From the NCBI GenBank assembly GCA_020541205.1, contig CP048208.1, forward strand, positions 248,001 through 312,000: DNA of 64,000 nucleotides, written 5' to 3'. A model generated the notes under the pieces. That model made no database searches and was not told where the DNA came from. It worked only from the letters and a program-made list of their open reading frames with translations. This document shows positions 12,427 to 24,050 of this stretch, in pieces (within the stretch, counting starts at the first letter, position 1; every line of letters begins with the position of its first letter). Source of the DNA: Candidatus Hartigia pinicola (GTDB lineage: Bacteria; Pseudomonadota; Gammaproteobacteria; Enterobacterales; Enterobacteriaceae). Position numbers and translations under genes: made by a program.

Positions 12427-15400
12427 CTCTTTTCTTGTTGTCTTATTTTAGTGAGTCGATAATTATTAGTATTATTTTTTGACTGGATGCTACATTTTTT
12501 TAAAAAAATTAACTAGGATGACTGACTGGTGTACTATAAGTATAACAACCTTTGTTGTACTTACTCACCTAAGAAATATATAAACTTGACAAGTGAAAAT
12601 AATCTTGGTTTGATATATCAAGAATTATAAATAGATTTGATAATTATATCATTAACAAAGAGATAATGAATTATTATAAAAAAACTTTTTATGATCTAAG
12701 ATTAGAATATACCTCTTAGAGGTATTTAAATGATGTAAAATAAAAAAATAATTTTTGAGACAGTTATTTAATTTAAAAGCAACTGTATTACACAAATAAA
12801 AAGACAATGTTATGGAAGTTTTTATATCAAAAATATTCTCATCTAGAATAGATTCCATTCAGTATTTTATGCATAATTGAAAGATAAACAATGATAGATA
12901 GATAAACTACATAGGCATTGAAATATTTATTGCTATTATTATATATAACAATATTTCAGCTTATGTAGTCTATTTTCAATCATTGAATACTTAAAAATAA
13001 TTTTATTAATTAATTCAATTATGTGATATACACGATTCGTAATATTTGATTTATGTCATTTTTATTTGCTAATACAGTGATTAAGATTTAGATATCAATG
13101 ATTTTTATCGAGGCTAGAATAAGTATTGAGTCACTTGTTCTGTATATGATATTGCTCATTTCTATTGTAATTATATAGAGAAAACTTAAGTGTTTGTTTT
13201 TATTTATTTATTAATGACAACGTTTGTAACTACATTATAACTTTTTAAAAATATTGTTGCTTATTCTTCATGATTTATACATCAAAAGTCACAAAAATAA
13301 TATTGACAAGATTTAATAATAAGTGAGGAAAAAAGATCTTTTTGACTATATTTAATATCCCATTCAATAGGTTTAGCATTGTTTTAATATTTTTCTTTTA
13401 AAAGTTTTCAAGAGTCATATACAATATTTTACTGAGAAAATCATTTGGTATTAATAAAATTGCAACCGTTTTTTAGGATAAATAGTAGTGTATAGAATAC
13501 TTTTATATATTGATTACTAAGAAATAAGTGTGTTTTATTTTTTAGGTAAAACAAGTATTGTAACTTAATTGAGTAATAAATCTTTATTCAGGTGTAATAT
13601 TGCACTCAGAATTATTATCATGTCTAATAAAAAGATGATATAGTGAATGATATAGTAATTATTTTTTAAATTATGTTATAAATTTATATCTCTTATTTTT
13701 GGTAATAAATATTTTAAGTTTATTAAAGTGTTTTAAAAGATGATATTTGTTCAAATAAATACAGTGTTATTTTATAACTGTCAATTATTAAATTCAATTA
13801 CCTTTAGAGTGTTTGTTTAATTTTTAATAGATTTTTACCATAAGAACTGAGAAATTATCTAAATGTGCTCTTATTTTAATTATAATATTAGTCTATAGTT
13901 TGTGATTGTCTGTTGTACCGATATGTAGAAAATTATTGATAGATTTTGTTAATTTTAGTATATATACTTGGAATAATTTTACGAATTAAATTAAAATTAT
14001 CTTTTTTAGATCTACTTTAAGATAAAATTAAAATCTTTTAACACACTAAAATAACTGTTCAATTATTTAATGAAACATTGCTTAATTAAATCTAATATTT
14101 TAATTTTAAGGAAATAAACTATCTAAATTACAATTGTTCTTTTTATTTTAATCTGCCTTGAAGAGAGGTAGAAGTAATAGTGGCATTCATTTTTTCCCTA
14201 AGAAAAATGATAAGTAAATTATAAAATTCTTGTTTTTGATTATTTTTAAAACATGAAGAAAATTTTATGCTATAATTAATATTAATTTCAAGTTTAATGA
14301 TATAGATAAGCAATCTTACTTATTAAGTTAAAAATTAATTAATGACTACACTTCAAGAGTAATTTCGATATTATTTCATTTTCGTTTACAATAAATTCTT
14401 TATCTAACTCAGCAAATAACGTCTAATATTTTATATGTTTTTATCATTATTAATCTGCTAGAATGCAAATTCTAGTTTTTTTAAATATGATCAATGTTTT
14501 GAGATAAGATATCTTAGAACATTAATAATACGCCTACTTTTTTAGTCGTGTAGTAATTTAGTTTATCAATTTACAATACATTTCTTACGTACATATAAGA
14601 TTTATGCACTTATGCGTCATGGATCTTGCGATTTTGCAATACACGTAGCTACTTATCAGTTAATAAGCACTGATAGTTGTAGAAATAAATAAATTTAATA
14701 ATATTTTAGCCTCAGTGAGTTATAATAAATTATTATAAGATACACGTTAATTTTTTCTATGATATGCAAAATATATAATTTACTCTTTATGCATTTATTT
14801 AGTTTATGCAATTTTTGTAAAGTAGCGTTGTTATCACATTATAAAAGATGTCTATAGTAATTATGTTTTATTTTATCTAAAAGATCACGCCTATTGTATT
14901 ATTAAATTTTATATACAAATTAAGTAAGGTCTTATGGTAACATTCAACATTACAACACTTTGCAATATTAGTTAGACAATCAAGTAGGAGGCTACATTTT
15001 ATATATTTCTGGTGATTGTAGTAGAATATAATTCGAAGAAATCTTGATTTTTGTGAGTAAAATTTATACTGTTATTATAGTAAAGCGTTTTGCAATATTT
15101 TATTCTACTGATAGTAAGAAAAGGTATATTCGTAAGATTATTAAGTATTGTATTGCTTTGTGTGTAATAATTTCAGATCTTTTGAAGTTTATATGCAGAA
15201 TCAATGAAGACATGATCAAGATATTGATAATGAAACTTTATGCAAGCTCTATTTAATAGTTTACAAGATACCAGTTTCTAAGTGAGCAGTGTGAGCATTT
15301 AATGTAAAATAAGAAATGTTATACAATTTCTTTTGTGATTTTATTTGATGAAATGTATTTTTAAGGATTTCTGTACTTTACGTAAAAGTACTAATATTAA

Positions 15401-16538
15401 TTGAGATATAATGTCTAGCTAAAATCTGATATTGGTTGTTAACCTTATTACGTTTTTTGTTATCTCAAGCCTTGTGTAATAAAATGATTTTAAATATGAA
15501 GATTCCATGCAACATTATCTCATATCAGTTTTGAATGTAATTAAAGAAATATATCATTATTTTATCTTTTTATTCATATCTTCGTTGTGAAGATGCGTCA
15601 GGAAGTGACACAATTAAGCTCAATAATGTATAATAGTATTAAGTGTAATTTTTAGATTTTAGGAGTTTATAAGTACATTGATGTTCAATATCGATTATTG
15701 ACAATAGTTCATTAATCTGAGATCTAGTTATAGATAGTAGTTTTATTTTTAAGATTTTGAAGCTATTTCATTTTTTAATTGACGATAGTAAATATAAACT
15801 TTTTATCTTAAAAGAAAATTTTGATTTTAGTAAGATTGATCAAAACATAAATTAACTTTTATCGAATTATTTTTTTTAGTTATTTTTGGGAAACATGTAA
15901 AAATTTGATTAGATACTCTAAAAATAAATTTAATATTATTACTTATTAATATAAAATAAGAGTTGCTTTGTAAAAGCAAAGATAGCTATTTCAAATACAG
16001 TGAATATTGTAAAGATTTTTAGTTGTATTAGCGATTATTTATTGTAATATGCATTTATACTAAAATAGTTTTTTGAATTTTTTATTTGAATGCTATATAA
16101 AATATGTACCTAGCATTTCTGTATTTTAATAAATCTTACAATACTATCTAAAAATACACAATATATTGTATCGAACTGTATACTGAATGAGGTGAAAAAT
16201 ATTTATTTATAAGAAGAAAAGGATATGATTTGTTAAAATATTTTTTTAATTCATGGTGTTATATAGAATATGTTTTATGATTTTGAATATCATATAGTAA
16301 TAATTACATGTAAAAAAAGATAATCTATAGGTTATTATATTTGCTAGAGTATAGATTGTTTATTGATATCATACGATACTTACTTGCAGCTATAGTCATT
16401 TAGTTAATCCTATTCATCAAAAGACTAGGACGTGCTTTATATTATCGTTTTTTTGTAAAATAGTATGAGTGTATCTTAGATTCTTTTAAAAGGCGATCAT
16501 TGATTTATTTTTTGATGAAGAAAAGAAAGTATTACGGA
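12427..16538. other. 4.1-kb gene desert between gloB and lysC
   Basis: AT-rich DNA with stops in every frame. The longest frames (12652-12858 minus; 15044-15256 plus, 70 codons) lack ribosome binding sites and recognisable motifs. No tRNA or clear remnant was seen. Confidence 0.6.
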
Positions 16539-17924
16539 TTATTCAAATAAATTTAAGTGCAGTGTGCGTATGATTTCTTCGGCGTTATATCCTGGCACTA
16601 GTAGACAAATATTATGGCTGCTAGCACCGTAACTAATCATTCTGATTTTGAACGATTCTAAGGCGCTAAAGATTATTTTACCTAATCCATTCGTCTTTGA
16701 TAATTCATTACCGATAATAGTGACTAAGGCTAGATTTTCTTCTACTTCAACGCGGCAAAAAGCTGATAATTCAGTAATTAGCATATTTGTTAATAAGTTT
16801 TCATTAATACCTTTTAATCCGGTTGTATCTAATGCGAGTGCAATACTAAACTCTGATGTAGTTATTAGAGAAATAGAAATATTATGATGCAATAAAGTTG
16901 TAAATACTTTAGTTAAATAATCATGAGCGTGTAGTATTTTTAAGTTATGAAAAGTCAAAAGTATTTGCTTGCGACGTAAAGCTAATGCACTAAATTTTGT
17001 TGAATGAACAGTTCTAGAACAAACTAATGTACCTCCTAATTCAGGTTGCTTGCTAGATCTAACAAAGACAGGAATGCCCGAACGTACTGCTGGCAGTAAT
17101 GTATCAGGGTGAAGAATATTTGCACCAAATGTAGCCATTTCTGTAGCTTCATCGAAAGTAATTTCGTTGATACGTTTAGCTGTTGAAACAATCCGAGGAT
17201 CTGTCGTATAAATACCTGGTACGTCTGTCCAGATATCAACACGTGATATATCAAGCACTTCCGCTAGGAGTGCTGCGGTGTAATCACTACTACCACGACC
17301 AAGTGTGGTTGTACGATTTTTATTATCTTGTCCAATAAAACCTTGTGTTATTACCAAAGTATTTTTCAAATAAGGTTTTAATCGTAGCTGAGCAGACTCT
17401 TTTAATTGTAGCAAGTCTGGTTCGGCATATCCAAAAGTTGCGTTAGTCTTCATTACATGACGTACATCAAACCATTTTGCATGGACTCCGTATTGACGTA
17501 GCACTTCGACGAACAGTAACGTTGACATTAATTCACCGTGGCTGATTATTTCATCTGTTAAAGCATCAGAAGTAGAAAGTGATGCAGCATTTGCTAAATG
17601 TGCGATATTAGTTAATAAACAATTTATTTTCTTGCGAATAATTTTTGAAAATTGTATTTTATTAATAATAGCATATTGAATATCTTGTACTTGTTGTAGT
17701 AGTGTATGAATTTTATTCATATCACAGCCTTGAGCAAGTTCAGTCAATAAATTAGTAATGCCCGCAGAGGCTGATAGAACTACTAGACGGACGTAACGAT
17801 TTGAAAAAATAAGGCTGGCACTTTTATTCATTGATTCATAAGTATCAACGCTGGTACCACCAAATTTCGCAATAATAAATGAATTATTTTTTATTAAAGG
17901 TGTTACTGAATTCATGACATTCAT
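16539..17924 (-). CDS. lysC: Aspartokinase III (lysine-sensitive type)
   Basis: Phosphorylates L-aspartate, the entry step to diaminopimelate/lysine and to threonine and methionine. Monofunctional class of about 450 residues: kinase domain with KFGGTSV, LSASAGITNLL, SHGELMSTLL and GRGSSDYTAALLAE (usually GRGGSDYTA), then ACT domains (HNISISLITTSEFS; SYGASSHNICLLVPG). The C-terminal end LHLNLFE is the E. coli LysC end. The N terminus carries about 13 extra residues; Met4 (17915) after a GGATG stretch is a possible alternative start. It stands alone, with no other lysine-pathway gene nearby. In an endosymbiont it may be kept for peptidoglycan diaminopimelate or for provisioning the host. Confidence 0.95.
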   Translation of the reverse strand: MNVMNSVTPLIKNNSFIIAKFGGTSVDTYESMNKSASLIFSNRYVRLVVLSASAGITNLLTELAQGCDMNKIHTLLQQVQDIQYAIINKIQFSKIIRKKINCLLTNIAHLANAASLSTSDALTDEIISHGELMSTLLFVEVLRQYGVHAKWFDVRHVMKTNATFGYAEPDLLQLKESAQLRLKPYLKNTLVITQGFIGQDNKNRTTTLGRGSSDYTAALLAEVLDISRVDIWTDVPGIYTTDPRIVSTAKRINEITFDEATEMATFGANILHPDTLLPAVRSGIPVFVRSSKQPELGGTLVCSRTVHSTKFSALALRRKQILLTFHNLKILHAHDYLTKVFTTLLHHNISISLITTSEFSIALALDTTGLKGINENLLTNMLITELSAFCRVEVEENLALVTIIGNELSKTNGLGKIIFSALESFKIRMISYGASSHNICLLVPGYNAEEIIRTLHLNLFE

Positions 17925-18582
17925 CCATTTTATAAAATATTTGATATAAAATATTAAGTTCGATATGTATTTTAAATAACTAATATATAAAAAGTAGTAA
18001 TGCTCATAATGTCAAATTTATTATTATGTTTCTAGAGAACTTCAGAAATATATTTAGAGTTTTTTAACTATGATTGTTATTTATCTGGTTATTACAATCA
18101 AAACCTATCGTAGTTACACACGTCAGTTGAGAAATATTGAATAAACTTTTTTTGATCAACTGAAATCTTCTATCTTAAGATATCAATCTGTATGATTTCT
18201 TGTGTATATTGTGATGTCTTTTGAAAGATATTTGAGAATGAAAGATGTATTTTTAATTATTTTCCTAAAAAAGTATTTTATATAATCACGTTAAACTATT
18301 TAGAATAGAAGTTATTATAAATAGAATCACACTACTGCAGTAGTGTATTAATATTTAGTTTATGAGATTAAACGTGAAAGTAGTCGAAATATTAACACGA
18401 CTTTTCTAATGATATATTTATAAAACATAGTTTTAAGAATGGGCATATCTATTTTTAGAAATATCATAATATGAGCAATATTTTTTTAGGATGAAATGCA
18501 TGTTTTGTATTCATAATACTGTATCTTTACTTGTGTATTTAAAATTAACATGCGTGATCTCATAAAGAGAAAGGAGAATTAG
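17925..18582. other. Gene-free spacer upstream of the ndk remnant
   Basis: About 660 bp of AT-rich DNA with no gene or tRNA seen. It would contain the lysC promoter at its left end; no convincing -35/-10 pair stands out. Confidence 0.5.
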
Positions 18583-18830
18583 ATGACTGCATCCTTAATA
18601 ACAGTCACTGAATGCATACGTCCTCTATTAGATTTTGATAGTTACATAGGTAATATATTTCGATAATATATATTATATGCTGGTTTTTTCATTGAAAAAC
18701 AAAATGAAATTTACATATATTTTCAGACAATCCTCAGTCGCTATATTATTTAATATATATTCAATTAGTAAAAATATTATAGAATATGAAATAATTCTTA
18801 TAGGTATGAAAATATTTAAATTTAGTGTAT
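18583..18830 (+). pseudogene. ndk: Decayed nucleoside-diphosphate kinase (ndk) remnant
   Basis: An intact AAGGAG (18571-18576) and ATG (18583) open a 27-codon frame, ending in a stop, with CIRP at residues 11-14 and IGNIF at 22-26. E. coli Ndk has IIKP at 9-12 and IGNIF at 20-24, so both motifs share the same two-residue offset. Past the stop, the same frame still reads AGFFI where Ndk has AGFKI, and then a gapless stretch where LHLTVEQARGFY is replaced by mostly one-base-change codons ending in the same Tyr. In E. coli ndk lies directly upstream of rlmN on the same strand, exactly the arrangement here. The alignment is by eye, and the right limit is arbitrary. Confidence 0.5.
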
Positions 18831-19590
18831 AAATTGAGTATTTGTTATTTTACTATTATGTATAAAAATGCTGAATTGAATGAATTTTAAGAGGTTTGTT
18901 ATATGGTTCAATATAGCATTTTGATTAAAGGAAATGAAGTCAAGAAAATTAGAATTTATACGAGATTCTTTTTGAAACACTAACTTTTCTTGTTATTCAT
19001 TTTAAAAGTGAGATTGAGTGAATAATTATAAAATATTGCCATCTAATATTATTTTATTTAATAAAATTAAATCAACTTAAATAACATGTTAATAGCTACT
19101 TTAGATGCTGACTAAAGAAATTATTTTACTGGAAAAATAGTCTATAGTATAAAATTTATAGAAGCATGAAATTGTATATTTTACTGAAGATAAAATCTGG
19201 ATACAGTAATAACGAGAGATTTAAAGTTAATCAGCATATACTTAAAAATAATTTAATTTCTGTCTAGGAGTTCAGTGCTAGATTTTAGCTCACTAATTAA
19301 TAATAACATAATTCAGGTGATAAGCGTGCTTTTGTATGCCTTGCTCTCATTAGAAACTTTTAATTTAATTAATATAATAAATGAGTATTTTATTTAAAAA
19401 TTCTTAGATTCTGTATTTTTTACTTTGTAAAATTATTCATAGTTATTTTATCCTATGTACTAAAATCTTTTAAGAGTATATCCACAAAATTATTATGTCA
19501 AATTTATATTGAAAGAATCTAAAAAGTTTATATACCGTAGTGCTACTATTAGTAGTGCACGCTGATAGTGTAATAACAAGGTAATTTACA
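18831..19590. other. Gene-free spacer, ndk remnant to rlmN
   Basis: About 760 bp. The left part should hold the unreadable 3' end of the former ndk. The rest shows nothing beyond an AAGG ribosome binding site shortly before the rlmN start. Confidence 0.5.
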
Positions 19591-20757
19591 ATGTTCAATA
19601 TAACTACAAATGCAGAGTGTAAATTTTCCCACGCTCTTTGTGTCGCGCCACTAAAACAGACACATAAAATCAACCTGTTAGATTTAGATTATCAAAAGAT
19701 GCGTAAATTTTTTATACAAATAGGAGAAAATCCATTTAGAGCTGATCAAGTCATGCAATGGATTTATCACTACTATTATGACGATTTTGATAAAATGACA
19801 AACATTAATAAAGCACTGAAAAAGAAATTACAATTGGTTGCTGAAATCCGCGCACCAGAAGTTATTGAAGAAAAAAAATCTATTGATGGAACTATTAAAT
19901 GGTCAATAAATGTTGGAAATCAGGCGGTTGAAATGGTGTATATTCCAGAAAATAACCGCGCTACTCTGTGTGTTTCTTCTCAAGTAGGGTGTGCGTTAGA
20001 ATGTAGATTTTGTTCTACAGCACAACAAGGTTTTAACCGTAACTTACGTGTATCTGAAATTATTGGACAAGTTTGGCGTGCAGCAAAAATTATTGATTCT
20101 TTGAAATCCAGTTGTTATCGTTCTATTACTAATATTGTAATGATGGGTATGGGTGAGCCATTATTGAACTTAAATAACATTATTCCAGCTATGGAAATAA
20201 TGATGGATAATTTTGGTTTTAGGTTGTCTAAGCGCAGAGTTACTTTATCAACCTCAGGTGTTGTACCTGCATTAGATAAATTAGCTGATATGATTGATGT
20301 GGCGTTAGCTATTTCATTACATGCACCAACAAATGATATACGTGACAATATTGTTCCAATTAATAAAAAATACAATATTGAAAGTTTACTTAGCAGCGTA
20401 AGGCGTTATTTGTCTAAATCAAATGCTAACGGTGGACGTGTTAGTATTGAATATGTAATGCTTGATCATATCAATGATAGCATTGAACAAGCTCATCAAT
20501 TAGCTAATTGTTTAAAAGATACACCGAGTAAAATTAATTTAATTCCATGGAATTCATTTCCTAGCGCATCTTATATCTGTAGTTCACATAATCGTATTAA
20601 CCGTTTTTCTAAGGTGTTGATGGATTATGGGTTTACTACGATGATTCGTAAAACGCGTGGAAACGATATTGATGCGGCTTGTGGACAGCTTGTAGGTACA
20701 GTAATTGATAGAACGAAGCGAATAATAACAAAACATATGGATGGGAACCTTATCTAA
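19591..20757 (+). CDS. rlmN: Dual-specificity rRNA/tRNA methyltransferase RlmN (radical SAM)
   Basis: Radical-SAM enzyme that methylates C2 of A2503 in 23S rRNA and of A37 in some tRNAs. The 4Fe-4S cluster motif CALECRFC gives Cys134, Cys138 and Cys141; Cys127 (LCVSS) and the Cys of DAACGQ near residue 363 correspond to the two mechanistic cysteines (118 and 355 in E. coli). GEPLLN and the SAM-binding STSGVVP region are intact. 388 residues against 384 in E. coli. AAGG lies eight bases before the ATG. It heads the ancestral block rlmN-rodZ-ispG-hisS-yfgM-bamB-der, of which rodZ has been lost. Confidence 0.97.
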   Translation: MFNITTNAECKFSHALCVAPLKQTHKINLLDLDYQKMRKFFIQIGENPFRADQVMQWIYHYYYDDFDKMTNINKALKKKLQLVAEIRAPEVIEEKKSIDGTIKWSINVGNQAVEMVYIPENNRATLCVSSQVGCALECRFCSTAQQGFNRNLRVSEIIGQVWRAAKIIDSLKSSCYRSITNIVMMGMGEPLLNLNNIIPAMEIMMDNFGFRLSKRRVTLSTSGVVPALDKLADMIDVALAISLHAPTNDIRDNIVPINKKYNIESLLSSVRRYLSKSNANGGRVSIEYVMLDHINDSIEQAHQLANCLKDTPSKINLIPWNSFPSASYICSSHNRINRFSKVLMDYGFTTMIRKTRGNDIDAACGQLVGTVIDRTKRIITKHMDGNLI

Positions 20758-22046
20758 TTAAACACAATTTAACATATAATTTTATTGATAAAATTATTTT
20801 AATTAGTATTTTGAATTATTTCACGAATAAGTCATAATATTTTATTAACCTAAAATTTTTATCGTGAATTATATTAATGAAATTATTCAGTGAGTAAAAT
20901 TACAAACAAAACTCAAAATGAGATTTATATTATATTAATTAGCACATAGTATCATTTTAAACTCGAGATGTTTATGAACATAATTCAAAAAATCTGACAA
21001 GATATTTTTATTTTCAGTACATATAGTAAAAAGAATAATAACATTTGATGCTATAAAGTGTTAAATTTCTTTTTATATATTTTTATGTGTTTATTATACT
21101 TGTCTTGTTGATGTTTTCTGAAAATGTATTAAATTTTGATGATAAACTTATGTTGCAGAAAAACTTTAATAGTTTTATGTAAAATGATTTTCTTAAAAAA
21201 GAATACAAAATGTGATTATGAATTAATAAAATGAATATAAATAATGATTGTTATTTTAATTGCAATGATAAGTGTTTAGTAGCAATAAAATCATTAATTA
21301 TAAGAAATAAATAAGTTAGCATCATCCATAAAATAACTTCATTCACTTGTAATAAGATATAAGTAAAAATCAAGTAAAACAATTTATTACTTCAGTAAAT
21401 AGTGTGGTATCTAAAATTATCAATCTTTATCTAATTATTAAATAACAATTTAGTATATTTCTTTTTAGTGACAGAAATGAAATCATAGATTAATGCATCA
21501 CACTGCAGTTTAAAATTTTTATTGCTTAATATGTTTACTAATATATATTATGATGATGAATCATATTTAATTAAATGAAAATAATTAAGATGATTATCTA
21601 TCATCTTCATATATTTTTATAAAAAATTTTCATGTGAATATTGTCTGAAGTATGTTATAAAAATAAAAGGATTGAGTAATATTAATAATTATAGAGATAA
21701 ATTAAAATTTAAAGTACATTCTTATGTGTCTTAAATATTTTTGAGTTGTATATTAATATGAAATTGAGTCATGCATCAATAACAGAAAAATATAAAATAT
21801 ACTTTTGTTTTTTTATTATAATTAATATTATTGTAGTTTACGGTTTAAACGTCTAGGTGTATACTTAAAATAATATAGCTTATACTTGAATAGGTATGAA
21901 ATGATATCTTTGTAGTAATACGATTTAAGTAAATAGATGTCAAAGTTCTAATTTATAATATGCTATACTTAAATCGAAGTGTGAGAAATATAATTACATA
22001 ATAATTTTTTAAAAAAAGATAGAGATATCTAGAGAATTGAATTAAA
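20758..22046. other. Spacer rlmN-ispG where rodZ has been lost
   Basis: In E. coli rodZ (337 codons) lies here. The 1.29 kb is about the size of the missing gene, but no frame is open. A T-rich stretch near 21065-21120 would encode hydrophobic residues at about the distance expected for the RodZ membrane helix; this alone is too weak to call a remnant. Confidence 0.5.
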
Positions 22047-23168
22047 ATGTATAAAGTATCCTTTATAAAAAGACGTAAATCTACCCAAATTCATGTAGGT
22101 AGCGTGCCTATCGGCGGTACGGCACCGATTTCTGTTCAATCGATGACCAATACTTGCACCACTGATATTGATGCTACAGTTCGTCAAATAAAATTATTAG
22201 AGCGTCTTGGTGTTGATATTGTCCGTATTTCAATTCCATCAATGGATGCAGCTGAAGCTTTTAAACTTATCAAACAACAAGTTGATGTGCCTTTAGTAGC
22301 GGATATTCATTTTGATTACCGTATCGCACTGAAAGTAGCTAAATATGGAGTTAATTGTTTACGTATTAACCCGGGTAATATTGGTAGTAAAGAGCGTGTT
22401 CGCCAAGTAGTTGATTGTGCAAAGTATTACAATATTCCAATCCGTATTGGTGTTAATAGTGGTTCATTAGAAAAAGATATTCAAGAAAAGTACGGTAAAC
22501 CTACACCTGCAGCACTAGTTGAATCTGCGATGCGTCATGTTAATATTTTAGATAAATTAAATTTTAATTCTTTTAAAGTGAGTGTTAAATCTTCTAATGT
22601 TTTACTTGCCGTAGATTCTTATCGGTTACTTTCAAAGAAAATTGATCAACCGTTACACCTTGGTATTACTGAGGCAGGTGGAGTACGTTCAGGTTCGGTT
22701 AAATCAGCAATCGGTCTTGGTATATTATTGTCTGAAGGTATTGGTGATACACTACGTGTTTCATTGGCCGCAGATCCCGTTGAAGATGTCAAAGTTGGAT
22801 TTGATATTCTCAAGTCATTACATATTCGTTCTCGTGGGATTAATTTTATTGCGTGCCCTACTTGTTCACGTCAAGAGTTTGATGTCATTAGTACAGTGCA
22901 TGCATTAGAAAAACGCTTAGAAGATATTATTATGCCAATGGATGTCTCGATTATCGGTTGTGTAGTAAATGGACTCGGTGAAGCGAAAGTTTCCACATTA
23001 GGTGTTGCTGGCGCAAGAAATAAAAGTAGTTTTTATGAAGATGGTATGCGTCAAAAAGAACGTATAGATAATAATAACATTATTGATCAGCTTGAAGCAA
23101 AGATTCGTGCAAAAGTAATGATCTTAGATCAAAATAATTATACCGAAGCTAATCAAATCGAAACATAA
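22047..23168 (+). CDS. ispG: 4-hydroxy-3-methylbut-2-enyl diphosphate synthase (IspG/GcpE)
   Basis: 4Fe-4S enzyme of the MEP isoprenoid pathway that converts MEcPP to HMBPP. It has 373 residues (372 in E. coli) with an N-terminal TIM-barrel domain ([42 protein letters not shown]) and a C-terminal cluster domain with ACPTCSRQ (Cys near 270 and 273) and GCVVNG (Cys near 305). The usually strict NGPGEA motif reads NGLGEA, next to the third cluster cysteine. Retention fits dxr and uppS elsewhere in the window. The rest of the chain is intact and the gene sits at its ancestral place. Confidence 0.97.
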   Translation: MYKVSFIKRRKSTQIHVGSVPIGGTAPISVQSMTNTCTTDIDATVRQIKLLERLGVDIVRISIPSMDAAEAFKLIKQQVDVPLVADIHFDYRIALKVAKYGVNCLRINPGNIGSKERVRQVVDCAKYYNIPIRIGVNSGSLEKDIQEKYGKPTPAALVESAMRHVNILDKLNFNSFKVSVKSSNVLLAVDSYRLLSKKIDQPLHLGITEAGGVRSGSVKSAIGLGILLSEGIGDTLRVSLAADPVEDVKVGFDILKSLHIRSRGINFIACPTCSRQEFDVISTVHALEKRLEDIIMPMDVSIIGCVVNGLGEAKVSTLGVAGARNKSSFYEDGMRQKERIDNNNIIDQLEAKIRAKVMILDQNNYTEANQIET

Positions 23169-24050
23169 ATATTAATTACTCTATATAAAGTCAGTTTAGT
23201 TTTTGCTATTTTTAATGTTTATAATATTATTTTTTAAAAAATATTTAAAATAATAAGAATAAAATAACTGAGTATGTTCTATTTTTTTAAATTCTAGTGA
23301 GTATTTTATTTAATAAAAATATCATACAAATTAGTTTGAATTATCGGAAAGTGTTTATTTAAAGATTTTGTGCTGTTTTGCTATATTTGCAACTGTTCCT
23401 AAATAAATCAAGATATGTTCAACGTTACATATTTGTATTAAGTGGATAATAAGATCCATATTAAAAAATATTGTATTAATATAACTATTTTACCTGTTAA
23501 TAAATTTTTACATACGAAAAGTTATTTATTTTATATCTATAAAATAGATTAAGTGGTCAAAAATTTTTATAAAAAATGATAGCTTTGCCAATGTTATTCG
23601 TATGATTTGTATTTTTAATACAAAGATCATGATAGTTGTCCGGTTTTGTTAACTGTTGTTGATATAAGCTTTAGAACTATATTTGTAATACTGTCTTTAT
23701 TGGGTACTATTTATATCTCTAGTAGCTATACATAATACTTTTCTAAGAGAATTATTCTAGAGTATGCTAACTCTCAAAACATGTAAAAGTATTTTAGAAG
23801 CGAATAAAATATCTCATCAATATTGACTTCTGCGATATGTTGTTTTCTTCTTTTTTCAGAAGAAATGCGTATTTTGTTAAAAGATGTTTCAATTAATTCA
23901 AGCTATAGGTTTTGAATATTCTCATAAGAAATATCACAAATATGTTTAAAAAATTTAAATAGGCTTATATTTTGATGAGTTAAGTCATCGTACTATATAT
24001 ACTTCAAATATAGGGAATCTTGTTTTCAGGATCATAAGAATACAATAATA
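23169..24050. other. Gene-free spacer ispG-thiI
   Basis: About 880 bp with no open frame of note and no clear terminator, between the convergent ispG and thiI genes. Confidence 0.55.

Noticed and set aside
15044-15256. 70-codon plus-strand open frame in the gloB-lysC desert
   Set aside because: Begins at a TTG without a ribosome binding site and has no family resemblance.
19535-19562. Near-palindrome upstream of rlmN (GTGCTACTA / TAGTAGTGCAC)
   Set aside because: Arms do not pair over their full length and the central loop would be too short for a stable hairpin.
21065-21120. Hydrophobic-coding T-rich stretch as a relic of the RodZ membrane helix
   Set aside because: T-rich DNA always encodes hydrophobic residues; no HTH or C-terminal motif of RodZ could be aligned.
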